A stretch of DNA of 64,000 nt, taken from NCBI GenBank assembly GCA_030447925.1, contig JAUJNX010000009.1, positions 1,572 to 65,571 on the forward strand, given 5' to 3'. The notes beneath the pieces were generated by a model. That model saw nothing but the letters and a program-made list of their open reading frames with translations, did not search any database and was not told the DNA's origin. This DNA is from Egibacteraceae bacterium. GTDB taxonomy: Bacteria > Actinomycetota > Nitriliruptoria > Euzebyales > Egibacteraceae. Within the stretch, counting starts at the first letter, position 1. Each line of letters begins with the position of its first letter. This document shows, one piece after another, positions 26,814-35,454 of the stretch. Position numbers and translations under genes: made by a program.

Positions 26814-27545
26814 ATGGAGCACACCCTCACTAGATCCGATCGCGAGATGCTGAAGGCGATCTATCGCCTGACCAAGGAGCCCGCCCGCGGTCCCTGCGGC
26901 TCACACCGGCGCCCTGGCCGAATCACTGGGCGTCTCGCCGGGAACCGCCACCGCCGCGGTGAAGAAGCTTGCCGAGCGGGCCCTGGTCCAACACCAGCCG
27001 TATCGGGGCGTCGAGCTCACCCACAGTGGAAGCCGGGCCGCGGTGGCGGCCATCCGAAGGCACCGCATCGTGGAACGGTTCCTCGCCGACATGCTCGGCT
27101 ACGCCTGGAACGAGGCGGACCGGCTGGCGGGCTCGTTCGAGCACGAGCTGCCCCAGGAGGTGGAAGACAGGTTGTTCATGGCGCTCGATCGGCCGGCAAC
27201 CTGCCCCACGGCTTCCCGATCCCGGCCTCCGACGGCGTCGACATCCCTCAGATGCCGCCCCTCTACGCGTTGGAGCCGGGAGACCTTGCGGTCGTTGCCG
27301 TCCCGGGATCGACCGATGCCGACGTCGTCGCTTTCCTCGACACGCTCGGCCTGCGTCCCGGCGTCACGGTCGAGGTGCGAGAGAAGCATCCGTTCGACGG
27401 GCCGCTCGTGTTGCGCGTCGCGGGGGAGGACCGCACCGTCTCGGAAAAGGTCGCCAATCAGATCTACGTCAAGAAAGAGGCGTCGACAAACGGGGGGCCG
27501 GTGGATGAAGCCGTGCCCAAGGACAGAAAGGAGCAGGCGGTATGA
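26814..27545 (+). CDS. DtxR/MntR-family metal-dependent regulator
   Basis: Iron- or manganese-responsive repressor. ATG 26814 begins MEHTLTRSDREMLKAIYRLTKE. An indel near 26893 moves to HTGALAESLGVSPGTATAAVKKLAERALVQHQPYRGVELT (winged helix), then RRHRIVERFLADMLGYAWNEADRLAGSFEHELPQEVEDRLF, the dimerisation and metal-binding domain with its conserved His and Glu residues. A second indel near 27200 precedes the HGFPIP motif, then a C-terminal FeoA/SH3-like domain (YALEPGDLAVVAVPG to VANQIYVKK). About 243 residues. The stop at 27545 overlaps the start of the pyrophosphatase gene (ATGA). No DtxR box was recognised upstream. Confidence 0.75.
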   Translation: MEHTLTRSDREMLKAIYRLTKEPARGPCGSHRRPGRITGRLAGNRHRRGEEACRAGPGPTPAVSGRRAHPQWKPGRGGGHPKAPHRGTVPRRHARLRLERGGPAGGLVRARAAPGGGRQVVHGARSAGNLPHGFPIPASDGVDIPQMPPLYALEPGDLAVVAVPGSTDADVVAFLDTLGLRPGVTVEVREKHPFDGPLVLRVAGEDRTVSEKVANQIYVKKEASTNGGPVDEAVPKDRKEQAV

Positions 27546-30004
27546 ATCACCTCCAACTCGCTGCGGAGGGGGTTATCAGGAGTTCGAGCCTCGGCGGCGC
27601 CGAGCTGTTCTGGCTGTACTTCTCGGTTGCTACCGCCCTTGTAGCGATCTTCGTCGGATTCGCGCTGATGAAGGGCGTGTTGGCGGCGGATCAAGGGACC
27701 CCGAAGATGCAAGAGATCGCGGCCGCGATCCAGGAAGGCGCCATGGCCTACCTCCGTCGTCAGTTCAAGACGATCGCGCTGATCCTGATCCCGCTCGTGG
27801 CCATCGTTTTCTTCACCTCTACCGAGGTGCTCAAGCCCGACGGCAGCCGCGCTGGGCTTCACGGAGTCCGGCATCTTCAGAACGGCCGCCTTCTTGGCCG
27901 GCTGCTTCATGTCGGGTCTGACCGGATTCATCGGCATGGGCCTGGCGGTGCGAGGCAACGTCCGCACCGCCGCCGCGGGCGTTCGGGTTCTCTCCCGGCT
28001 GCACTCAAGGTCGCGTTCCGCACCGGTGGAGTGGCGGGCATGTTCACGGTCGGTCTGGGTCTCCTCGGGGCAACCGTGATCATCCTGATCTTCCAGAACA
28101 CCTCGTCCGCCATCCTGGTCGGGTTCGGTTTCGGCGGATCGTTGTTGGCCCTCTTCCTGCGGGTGGGCGGCGGCATCTTCACGAAAGCTGCAGACGTGGG
28201 CGCCGACCTCGTCGGCAAGGTGGAGGCGGGGATCCCGGAGGACGACCCTCGCAATCCCGCGACGATCGCGGACAACGTTGGAGATAACGTCGGTGACTGC
28301 GCAGGTATGGCCGCCGACCTCTTCGAGAGCTACGAGGTGACCCTCGTCGCGTCGATCATCCTGGGTGTTGCCGCATTCGACTCCATCGGCGCCAACCCTG
28401 CGCTGGGGCTCGTCTTCCCGGTCGTTGCTCGTGCCATCGGCGTTCTGGCGTCGATCGTCGGCGTCTATGCCGTCAAGGCGACCGACAAGGACAAGTCGGC
28501 GATGGCGCCTATCAACCGAGGATTCCTGACCGCTGGTGTGCTGACGATCATCGGTACGGGCATGGTGGCCTTCACCTACGTCGGCGACAAGGCGCCGGGT
28601 GGCGGACACGAAGGCTTCAAGGTGTTTGCCGCCGTGGTCAGTGGTTTGGTCCTGGCACAGATCGTCAGCCGCCTGACCGAGTACTTCACGTCCACGGAGA
28701 CGGCTCCCGTTCGCGACATCGCCGAGGCCGCACGCACCGGCCCCGCCACGACGATCCTGTCGGGCATCTCGTCGGGTCTGGAATCGACGGTTTACGCGAT
28801 CCTGGCGATCGCGGCAGCTCTGGGTGTGGCGATCGCTCTGGGTGGGGGAAACATCCAGTTCTCTCTCTACCTCGTTGCTCTCACAGGCATGGGGATGCTC
28901 GCCACCACCGGCGTTGTGGTCTCGGAGGACACCTTCGGTCCCGTCTCGGACAATGCCGCCGGCATCGCCGAGATGTCGGGCGAGTTCTCCGGCGAGCCCC
29001 AGCGCATCATGGTCAGCCTCGACGCGGTCGGAAACACCACCAAGGCCGTGACGAAGGGGTTCGCGATCGGCTCCGCCGTGATCGCGGCCGTGGCCCTGTT
29101 CGCCTCGTACATCGAAACGATCGGAAATGAGCTCGCGCTGGGCCTCGAGGGCTCGGAGCTATTCCGCGACGTCGCCACTCAGATAAACGTGGCCGACCCC
29201 AAGACCTTCATCGGTCTGTTGATCGGCGGATCGGTCGCGTTCCTCTTCAGCGCGCTGGCGATCCGGGCCGTAGGTCGTACGGCCGCGGTCGTGGTGCAAG
29301 AGGTACGCCGTCAGTTCCGCGAGAAGCCGGGCATCATGCAGGGGACGGACAAGCCTGAGTATGGGCCCGTCATCGACATCTGCACCGCGGCTTCCCTGCG
29401 CGAGCTTGCAACTCCGGCGCTGCTTGCGGTTCTCACGCCGGTCATCGTCGGGTTCGGCATCAACTACTTCGCGCTGGGCGCGTTCCTGGCGGGCGTCATC
29501 TTGACCGGTCAGCTCATGGCCAACTTCCTGAGCAACTCCGGTGGCGCATGGGACAACGCGAAGAAGCACATCGAGGATGGTGCTGAAGGCGGCAAGGGGT
29601 CGGAGGCACACAAGGCCGCCGTTATCGGTGACACCGTCGGTGACCCCTTCAAGGACACCGCCGGTCCGGCCCTCAACCCTCTGATCAAGGTCATGAACCT
29701 GGTGTCGCTGCTGATCCTTCCGGCCGTGATCAACCTGCAAGACAACGACGTCGCCCGGTTCAGCATCGCAGGGCTTGCGCTCGTGATCCTCATCGGGGCG
29801 ATCATGTTCTCCAAGCGCAAGGGCGAAGCGATGGACGCCGGTGTGGACGCCATCTCCGGCGAGGCCGTCATGAACGACCAGAAGGCGGCCTTGCAGGCTG
29901 CTTTGGATCGCTGGATGTTCGACCTCAGCGAGGAGGAAGGGGATCTAAAGACGAGGCTGCGGGAGGTCAGGGACAAGGTCGAGTCTCTGCCGATAAGCAG
30001 ATAG
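27542..30004 (+). CDS. hppA: membrane-bound proton-pumping pyrophosphatase
   Basis: Couples hydrolysis of pyrophosphate to proton transport. ATG 27542 overlaps the stop of the DtxR gene. The catalytic signature GGGIFTKAADVGADLVGKVE and EDDPRNPATIADNVGDNVGD is intact, as are SGEFSGEP and the late DNAKKHIEDGA and GDTVGDPFKDTAGPALN. VGNTTKAVTKGFAIGSA has Lys where potassium-dependent enzymes have Ala, so the enzyme should be of the potassium-independent type. Indels at about 27850 and 28000 disturb helices 3-4 (coding in the other frame reads FLAGCFMSGLTGFIGMGLAVRGNVRTA). Length about 820 codons, about 16 helices. A strong terminator follows. Confidence 0.9.
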   Translation: MNHLQLAAEGVIRSSSLGGAELFWLYFSVATALVAIFVGFALMKGVLAADQGTPKMQEIAAAIQEGAMAYLRRQFKTIALILIPLVAIVFFTSTEVLKPDGSRAGLHGVRHLQNGRLLGRLLHVGSDRIHRHGPGGARQRPHRRRGRSGSLPAALKVAFRTGGVAGMFTVGLGLLGATVIILIFQNTSSAILVGFGFGGSLLALFLRVGGGIFTKAADVGADLVGKVEAGIPEDDPRNPATIADNVGDNVGDCAGMAADLFESYEVTLVASIILGVAAFDSIGANPALGLVFPVVARAIGVLASIVGVYAVKATDKDKSAMAPINRGFLTAGVLTIIGTGMVAFTYVGDKAPGGGHEGFKVFAAVVSGLVLAQIVSRLTEYFTSTETAPVRDIAEAARTGPATTILSGISSGLESTVYAILAIAAALGVAIALGGGNIQFSLYLVALTGMGMLATTGVVVSEDTFGPVSDNAAGIAEMSGEFSGEPQRIMVSLDAVGNTTKAVTKGFAIGSAVIAAVALFASYIETIGNELALGLEGSELFRDVATQINVADPKTFIGLLIGGSVAFLFSALAIRAVGRTAAVVVQEVRRQFREKPGIMQGTDKPEYGPVIDICTAASLRELATPALLAVLTPVIVGFGINYFALGAFLAGVILTGQLMANFLSNSGGAWDNAKKHIEDGAEGGKGSEAHKAAVIGDTVGDPFKDTAGPALNPLIKVMNLVSLLILPAVINLQDNDVARFSIAGLALVILIGAIMFSKRKGEAMDAGVDAISGEAVMNDQKAALQAALDRWMFDLSEEEGDLKTRLREVRDKVESLPISR

Positions 30005-30024
30005 CTCCACGAACCCAAAAGAAA

Positions 30025-30055
30025 GGCCCCCCGGTCACCGGGGGGTCTTTTTCTT
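30025..30055. terminator. strong intrinsic terminator after hppA
   Basis: GGCCCCCCGG (30025-30034), loop TCA, CCGGGGGGTC (30038-30047), then TTTTTCTT: a textbook rho-independent terminator for the plus-strand gene. The minus-strand permease ends at 30054; the stem may serve it too, with the run AAAG/CTTTT on its other flank. Confidence 0.9.
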
Positions 30056-32303
30056 ACAGGTGGTAGGGGACCGACACAACCACGACGCCACTCTCGAAGA
30101 GCATCCGTCGCTTCACGATCAACGCGGTTTGGCCATGGAGCACCTGGTGCCGGCGCTTGCGGACGATGAACTCCGGGATGACGACGGTCACGACGCGGTT
30201 GACCCCGTCCGGGGCGAACCGCTTGATGTAGCGCACGGCCGATTCACCGAGGTCGCGATAGGGAGACTCCTCGATCTCCAGGGGATGGGGCACGCGCGCC
30301 TCCAACCAGCGATCTCCCAGCTGCTCGGTCTCGTCCGGGTCGAGTCCGAAGGAAACAGCGCGGATGTCGGTCGGTCGCAGCGTCTCGGCGTACTCGATCG
30401 CTTCTAGAACCGCGTTGTGCACTGCAGAGATGAACACCACCACGTGGTGACGCGCGGGCTCGTGTGCCTGGTCGACCGCGGGGTCGATGTCTGTGGCGAC
30501 CAGAGGGATGTCGAGGACCTGGATGTCAGACTCCTTCACCAGCTTGGCTTTCAGCCTGTGGAGGCCGGGATGCCGGATGATCTCAAGCAGACCCTTGCCC
30601 TTCAATACCTCCGGCGTGATGACCGTAAGGAAGTCATTCTGAGGCAGCGAGGCGCGTCGCTCCCGGAGGCGCGCCAGCAGGGCATCGTGCGTCTTCACGG
30701 TCAGAGTCTCGAGAGGGATATCGGGGGCCAACCGCCGCCAGGATCCGTGATTCGCGGCGTCAAAAGTAAGCGCAGACACGTCGACCGACCTGGTGGAACG
30801 GGCGTATCCCACAGCCCGGGCAGCTGCCGCATCGACTCTTCCGACCAGGATCACGAAGTGCGCGTTGCCTGGTCTTCTGTCAAGAGGTTTCCGTTCAGGA
30901 AGAGCGAGCTGGTCGCCTACGTACGTGTAGTGCGTGTAGACGGCGCGCATCAGGTACATGACCACAGGCGTCGCCACGATGATGATCCAGGCACCTGTCT
31001 CGAACTTGGTGAGTATCACCACTACGAGGACGATGCCCGTCACGCTGCCACCGAACGCGTTGATCAGAGCGCTTCTCTGCCAGCCGGGCTCGCGGGTCCT
31101 TCGCCACCTCATCACGGTTCCGGCCTGGGCGAGCGTGAAGGACAAGAAGACGCCAACCAGATACAGCTGGATCAACTTGTTGAGGTCCGCGTCGAAGACG
31201 ACGACCAGGATCGACGCGGCGACCGCAAGGATCACGATGCCGTTGGAGAACACAAGCCGGTCCCCCCGGCTCCTGAACTGGCGCGGCATCATCTTGTCTT
31301 TCGCCAGGATCGAGGCAAGCACCGGGAACCCGGTGTAAGCCGTATTGGCCGCCAGGATCAGGATCAAGGCGGTTAGGACCTGGATCACGTAGAACATCGG
31401 TCCCCCACCGAAGACGGCATTTGCCACCTGCGCGACCACGGTGCGTGTCGCTTCTTCGGTGTAGACGACGTTCGTCTGGTCGGTGAGCCACGAAACCCCG
31501 ATGAACATCGAGATCGACAGCACGCCCAAGATCCCAAGCGTGGCCGCCGCGTTCTTAGATTGAGGGAAACGGAAGACCGGCACCCCCTCGGCTATCGCTT
31601 CGACTCCGGTTAGAGCCGTCGTGCCGGCCGCGAAGGCCTTCAGCAGGATGAATGCCGTAAGCATGCTTTCCGCCTCGAGATGCTCGCCCGCGCTTTCGGC
31701 TTGCGGGCATCCACCGACGCATTTCACGAGTCCAGTGACGATCAGAATGTAGATGGCCACCACGAATCCGTAGGTGGGCACGGCGAAGATCCGCCCGGAC
31801 TCCTTCGAACCCCGCAGGTTGGCGAACGTCACCAGTGCGATCAGACCCAAAGTGAGAGCAACCTTGTGCTCGGCCAGGCTTGGGACCGCCGACACGATCG
31901 CGTCCCCGCCCGCGGTGATCGAGACCGAGACGGTGAGGATGTAGTCGAGAAGCAAGGCGGCGCCCACCGCTAGACCTGCGGTGAAACCGAGGTTCTCGTA
32001 GGCAACGACGTACGCCCCTCCACCCCCGGGATAGGCCCTCACGATCTGGCGGTAAGACACGATGACGATGGCGAGCAAGGCGGCGACCGCGAGCGCGATC
32101 GGGACCACCAGTGACAGCGCAGACACGCCTACGAGGGCGAGGACCAAGAGGATCTCCTGGGTCGCGTAAGCCATCGACGACAAGGCGTCAGAGGCGAACA
32201 CCGGTAGAGCGATGCCCTTCGGCAGCAGTGTGTGCCCCAGCTCGCCGGAGGACATCGGTCTGCCGAGCATGACCCGCTTCAGGGCGGCGGGTGCCTTCCC
32301 CAT
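30054..32303 (-). CDS. APC-superfamily permease, KimA-like potassium importer
   Basis: Intact 749-residue protein starting at ATG 32303. Residues about 30-480 contain twelve or so helices with the APC-type start HTLLPKGIALPVFASDALSSMAYATQEILL, the broken-helix glycine run YPGGGGAYVVAYENLG and FILLKAFAAGTTALTGVEAIAEGVP. Residues about 490-749 form a soluble C-terminal region (FVILVGRVDAAAARAVGYARS, VVVFISAVHNAVLEAIEYAE), resembling two USP-like subdomains. Length and layout fit KimA, the potassium/proton symporter regulated by c-di-AMP, better than amino-acid permeases. It is divergent from two TrkA genes, as Rv2690c is from ceoB-ceoC. Potassium transport is thus the best inference. Confidence 0.8.
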   Translation of the reverse strand: MGKAPAALKRVMLGRPMSSGELGHTLLPKGIALPVFASDALSSMAYATQEILLVLALVGVSALSLVVPIALAVAALLAIVIVSYRQIVRAYPGGGGAYVVAYENLGFTAGLAVGAALLLDYILTVSVSITAGGDAIVSAVPSLAEHKVALTLGLIALVTFANLRGSKESGRIFAVPTYGFVVAIYILIVTGLVKCVGGCPQAESAGEHLEAESMLTAFILLKAFAAGTTALTGVEAIAEGVPVFRFPQSKNAAATLGILGVLSISMFIGVSWLTDQTNVVYTEEATRTVVAQVANAVFGGGPMFYVIQVLTALILILAANTAYTGFPVLASILAKDKMMPRQFRSRGDRLVFSNGIVILAVAASILVVVFDADLNKLIQLYLVGVFLSFTLAQAGTVMRWRRTREPGWQRSALINAFGGSVTGIVLVVVILTKFETGAWIIIVATPVVMYLMRAVYTHYTYVGDQLALPERKPLDRRPGNAHFVILVGRVDAAAARAVGYARSTRSVDVSALTFDAANHGSWRRLAPDIPLETLTVKTHDALLARLRERRASLPQNDFLTVITPEVLKGKGLLEIIRHPGLHRLKAKLVKESDIQVLDIPLVATDIDPAVDQAHEPARHHVVVFISAVHNAVLEAIEYAETLRPTDIRAVSFGLDPDETEQLGDRWLEARVPHPLEIEESPYRDLGESAVRYIKRFAPDGVNRVVTVVIPEFIVRKRRHQVLHGQTALIVKRRMLFESGVVVVSVPYHL

Positions 32304-32312
32304 CCGGTGCCT

Positions 32313-32690
32313 CTACCCGTGTTCCGGCGCCGGAAGCAGCTGGTATTCCGGGTTCAAGACCTGCAGGTGCTTGGCCCGGCCCTCTCCCACTGTTCCCTCC
32401 AGGATGAGTCCCGCGCCAAGGCGGATACCGGAGAGCTTCTGTCGTCCGAGCCACTTCACGATGAGGAGACCCGTCCCATCGAAGATCGTGGCTTCGATCG
32501 ATCCGCTTCCCTCACGGGGATCGATGCGGATGTTCTGGATGACCCCGGCGATCTTGCAGCGGCACCGGCGCTGGGCGTCCTGGATCCGAACCGTCCCGGG
32601 GATGGAGGCGGCCCACTCGTGGAGGTGCTCGGCTCGTACGTCTTGCGCCGGCCGGCCCAGCTTTTCGACCAGCTCGTTGAGGAAGGTCAC
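32313..32690 (-). CDS. OB-fold nucleic-acid-binding protein
   Basis: 125 residues from ATG 32690, intact. The order MTFLNELVEKLGRP, RCRCKIAGVIQNIRIDPREGSGSIEATIFDGTGLLIVKWLGR, and ILEGTVGEGRAKHLQVLNPEYQLL is that of a single OB-fold domain of the tRNA_anti/RecG wedge type. A homologous small OB-fold gene sits in the same potassium-transport neighbourhood in mycobacteria (the Rv2694c type). It ends 9 bp before the permease start, probably forming one operon with it. Its molecular role is unknown. The 56 bp to the divergent trkA gene hold the shared promoter region. Confidence 0.7.
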   Translation of the reverse strand: MTFLNELVEKLGRPAQDVRAEHLHEWAASIPGTVRIQDAQRRCRCKIAGVIQNIRIDPREGSGSIEATIFDGTGLLIVKWLGRQKLSGIRLGAGLILEGTVGEGRAKHLQVLNPEYQLLPAPEHG

Positions 32691-32746
32691 GAGGGGAAGT
32701 ATGGCAGTATCGCCGCGCTGCGGTCGGCTTAGAAGGAGCGCAAGAG

Positions 32747-33407
32747 GTGCACGTCATCATCGCGGGTGCGGCCGGGTTGGGTCCGAGCTTGCGACGAATC
32801 TCCAACGTCTCGGCCATTCGATCGCTGTCGTCGACAAGAACGGGAAGGCGTTCGAGCGACTGAAGCCGGATTTCTCCGGCCAGACGATCGTGGGGTTCGC
32901 CTTCGACCGAGAGGTCCTCACCGAGGCCGGCATCGAGGAGGCCAACGCGTTCGCTGCAGTGACCAGCGGGGACAACTCCAACATCCTCGCCGCCCGTGTG
33001 GCCAAGGACCACTACCGCGTTCCCCAGGTGGTCGCCAGGATCTACGACCCCCGACGGGCGCAGATCTACCAGCGCCTGGGCATCCAAACCGTTGCCACGG
33101 TTCGATGGACGACTGACCAGATCCTGCGGTCGATGATCCCGGACGAGGTTCCGGTGGAATACACCGTCGACAACGGCGAGGTAGTCGTGACGGCGATGCC
33201 CGCTCCAGTCGAGATCGTCGGCAAGAAGGCGCTGCAGGTGGACACCCCGGCGCTTCGCCGTGTGATCGCCATCAGCCGGTTCGGCGTCCGCGCATCCCGG
33301 ACGGCGACTTCACCATCCAGGAGGGAGACATCCTTTATCTTTCGGCAGCCCGGGGCCATTTGGCCGACATGGACGACGAGATCAAGAAGATAGGTCAACC
33401 CGAATGA
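32747..33407 (+). CDS. trkA: TrkA-family NAD-binding potassium regulator 1 (CeoB-like)
   Basis: Peripheral regulatory subunit of potassium transport. GTG 32747 follows AAGGAG. One missing G near 32772 breaks the nucleotide-binding loop (expected VHVIIAGAGRVGSELA); afterwards the Rossmann domain is clear: SIAVVDKNGKAFERL, ITSGDNSNILAARVA-like, VVARIYDPRRAQIYQRLGI. The TrkA_C domain (VDNGEVVVTAMPAPVEIVGKKALQ) is followed by an indel near 33290, then IPDGDFTIQEGDILYLSAARG and a stop at 33407. About 220 residues. Its stop overlaps the second trkA gene (ATGA). The pair is divergent from the KimA-like permease. Confidence 0.8.
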
Positions 33408-34083
33408 GCCCGAGATCGATCCGGATCGCCATCGCCGGTGCAGGAAACGTGGGCAGCTTCGTGGCGAAAGACCTGCGCGCCAAAGGCCACGAGGTTGTCG
33501 TCATCGAGCAGAACGAGGCCCTCATCGCGTCCCTCAAGGACGAGTTGGACGTCAGCTGGGTACGCGGGACGCGTGCGAGGCTCCATACCTTGGATGCGCG
33601 GCCGTCCTGACTTCTTGCGAGGTCATGGTGGCGGCGACCGGAGACGACGAGGACAACCTCGTGATCTCGCTTCTGGCCAAGCAGGAGTTCACGGTTCCGA
33701 GGGTGGTCGCGCTTGGTGAATCATCCCGACAACCAGTGGCTGTTCACCGAGACCTGGGGTGTCGATGTCGCGGTCAGCACGCCGCATCTGTTGACCGCGC
33801 TGGTCGAAGAAGCCGTCTCGGTGGGTGACCTTGTCAGGCTTCTCCAACTCGAGCAGGGCAAGGTCTCGCTGCTCGAGGTGACGCTGGCGGAGGGCTCCCC
33901 GCCGACGGCAAGACCGTCGGAGAGCTGGCCATGCCTCCCGACTGCACGTTGGTCGCGGTCGTGCGCGCGATCGACACGTCGTTGCTCCCACGAAAGAGAC
34001 TCCGCTGCACGTCGGTGACGAGGTCATGGCTCTCGCCTCGCCCGAGGCCGAGGCCGACCTGAAGCGCGCTCGCCGGCGACTAG
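33404..34083 (+). CDS. trkA: TrkA-family NAD-binding potassium regulator 2 (CeoC-like)
   Basis: Second of two paired TrkA proteins, starting at ATG 33404 within the stop of the first. The nucleotide-binding motif is intact: IRIAIAGAGNVGSFVAKDL, with VVVIEQNEALIASL following. Indels near 33570 and 33712 precede VMVAATGDDEDNLVISLLAKQEF and NHPDNQWLFTETWGVDVAVS. After another near 33895 comes the TrkA_C part GELAMPPDCTLVAVVRA and a probable final RALAGD with a stop at 34083. About 225 residues. As in other actinobacteria, the two proteins are expected to form a gating complex for a potassium channel or transporter; no TrkH/KtrB pore gene is nearby. Confidence 0.75.
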
Positions 34084-34093
34084 AACCACACAG

Positions 34094-34644
34094 ATGGAGC
34101 GGAGGACGCCCTCGGGTTGGTACGCAAGTACACGGACAAGGAGATCACCTACCGGCACCTCATCTCCGTCGAGGGGGTGATGCGATCACTGGCGCGCCAT
34201 TTCGGTGAAGACGAGCAGCGCTGGGGCTACGCCGGTCTCTTCCACGACCTCGACTACGACCGGACGGCAGACGATTTCGACCGGCACACCGAACCGGCCC
34301 TCGAGTGGCTGCGCGAGGAAGGTTATTCAGATGAAGGGGTTCTGAACGCGATCGTGGCCCACAAGGATCCTCGGTACCGGACCGATCTCATGTCGCGGGC
34401 CATCGTCCACGCCGACGCGATCGCAGGTCTTCTCGTCGCCAGTGCGCTCGTACGTCCGGAGAAAGCTGCGGGGATGAAAGTCTCCTCGGTCAAGAAGAAG
34501 CTGAAAGAGAAGTCCTTCGCCCCGGGGGTGGAGCGGGAGGAGATCCGAGAAGTCGAGGACAAGATCGGGATCCCGATGGACGATTTCATCGCCATCTCGA
34601 TCGGCGGCCTTCAGGAGATCGCCGAGGAGATCGAGCTGGCCTAA
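34094..34644 (+). CDS. HD-domain hydrolase
   Basis: Begins at ATG 34094 (MER), then one indel near 34103 leads to EDALGLVRKYTDKEITYRHLISVEGVMRSLARHFG. The HD metal-binding signature is GLFHDLDYD, with the upstream His in TYRHL and further ligands in AIVAHKDPR and VHADAIAG. About 183 residues. HD proteins of this short type are often annotated as predicted hydrolases (HDIG-related); substrate unknown. The C-terminal stretch IGIPMDDFIAISIGGLQEIAEEIEL is typical of the family. It follows the trkA pair by 10 bp and converges with a DedA gene, their stops overlapping in CTAA. Confidence 0.7.
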
Positions 34645-35276
34645 TCGGCGGCTTTCGTCTCCGCAGGTGCTTTCGACTGCTTGCGACGTCGCAGATACCA
34701 GATCCCGGCGATCACGATCAGGGCCCCCGCGATCAACAGCGTGGGCAGGTCGAAATAAGCGAGGACCTGTTCCCAGTTCTCGCCGACGACGACCCCCAGA
34801 TAAGCGAGCCCGTACGTCCACGGCACGACTCAAGAACGTGTAGATGCTGAACTTCCCCAGCGGCATCTTCGCGATCCCGGCGGGGAGCGAGATGAAGGTC
34901 CGGATGACGGGCAGCAAGCGACTGAAGAAGGTGGCGGCCTCTCCGTGACGCTCCCACCACACCTCGGCTTTATCGACGTCATGGCTCCGGATCAACACGA
35001 AACGCCCGTAACGGTCGAGCACGGCGCGGCCGGTCTTGCGTCCGATGGCGTAGGCGATCCACGACCCCACCATGTTGCCCAGGACCCCGGCCGCTCCCAC
35101 CCAGAAGAGGTCGAGCGACCCCTCGGCCGCGTAGAACCCCCCGCCAACATCGTCACCTCGCTGGGGAAGGGGATGAGCGCCGACTCCAACAGCATCAGTA
35201 CGAAGATGGCGGCGTACCCGTAGTCCTCGACCCACCGCTCCATGAGCGCTATCAGGGGTTCGACCACGGCGTCCAC
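34641..35276 (-). CDS. DedA-family membrane protein
   Basis: SNARE-associated/DedA polytopic membrane protein; some relatives flip undecaprenyl phosphate or phosphatidylethanolamine. GTG 35276 is a reasonable start. The first frame has YGYAAIFVLMLLESALIPFPSEVTMLAGG, the conserved E-x-x-x-P-x-P motif. An indel near 35140 leads to VGAAGVLGNMVGSWIAYAIGRKTGR and WWERHGEAATFFSRLLPVIRTFISLPAGIAKM, with the conserved Arg of the second re-entrant motif. A further indel near 34830 precedes the last helix (LIAGALIVIAGIWYL) and a Lys-rich tail. About 210 residues. Confidence 0.8.
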
Positions 35277-35345
35277 GGCCCGGATGCTAGCCCCACAGCG
35301 AGACCCATCCGTTCTCTCGTCGAGTCGGCCGCTGGGCCGGAATGG

Positions 35346-35374
35346 TTGACAGCGGCTGATATCAATGGGATACC
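35346..35374 (+). promoter_or_regulatory. candidate topA promoter
   Basis: A perfect TTGACA (35346-35351) is followed after 17 bp by GATACC (35369-35374), 80 bp before the topA start. The -35 element is strong, the -10 weak. The only clear candidate in the 178 bp between dedA and topA. Confidence 0.4.
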
Positions 35375-35454
35375 GGGCGGCCTGCAAGAGGCCTGCCTGC
35401 CCCAGCGCCTCGGGAAGCCCCCTGGAGCCCGCTACCCAGCTACCAAGGAGACCC

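Noticed and set aside
27542..30004. Potassium-dependent pyrophosphatase
   Set aside because: The discriminating residue in GNTTKA is Lys rather than Ala.
30054..32303. Amino-acid permease
   Set aside because: Length, soluble USP-like C-terminal region and the neighbouring trkA pair fit a KimA-like potassium importer better, although the fold is the same superfamily.
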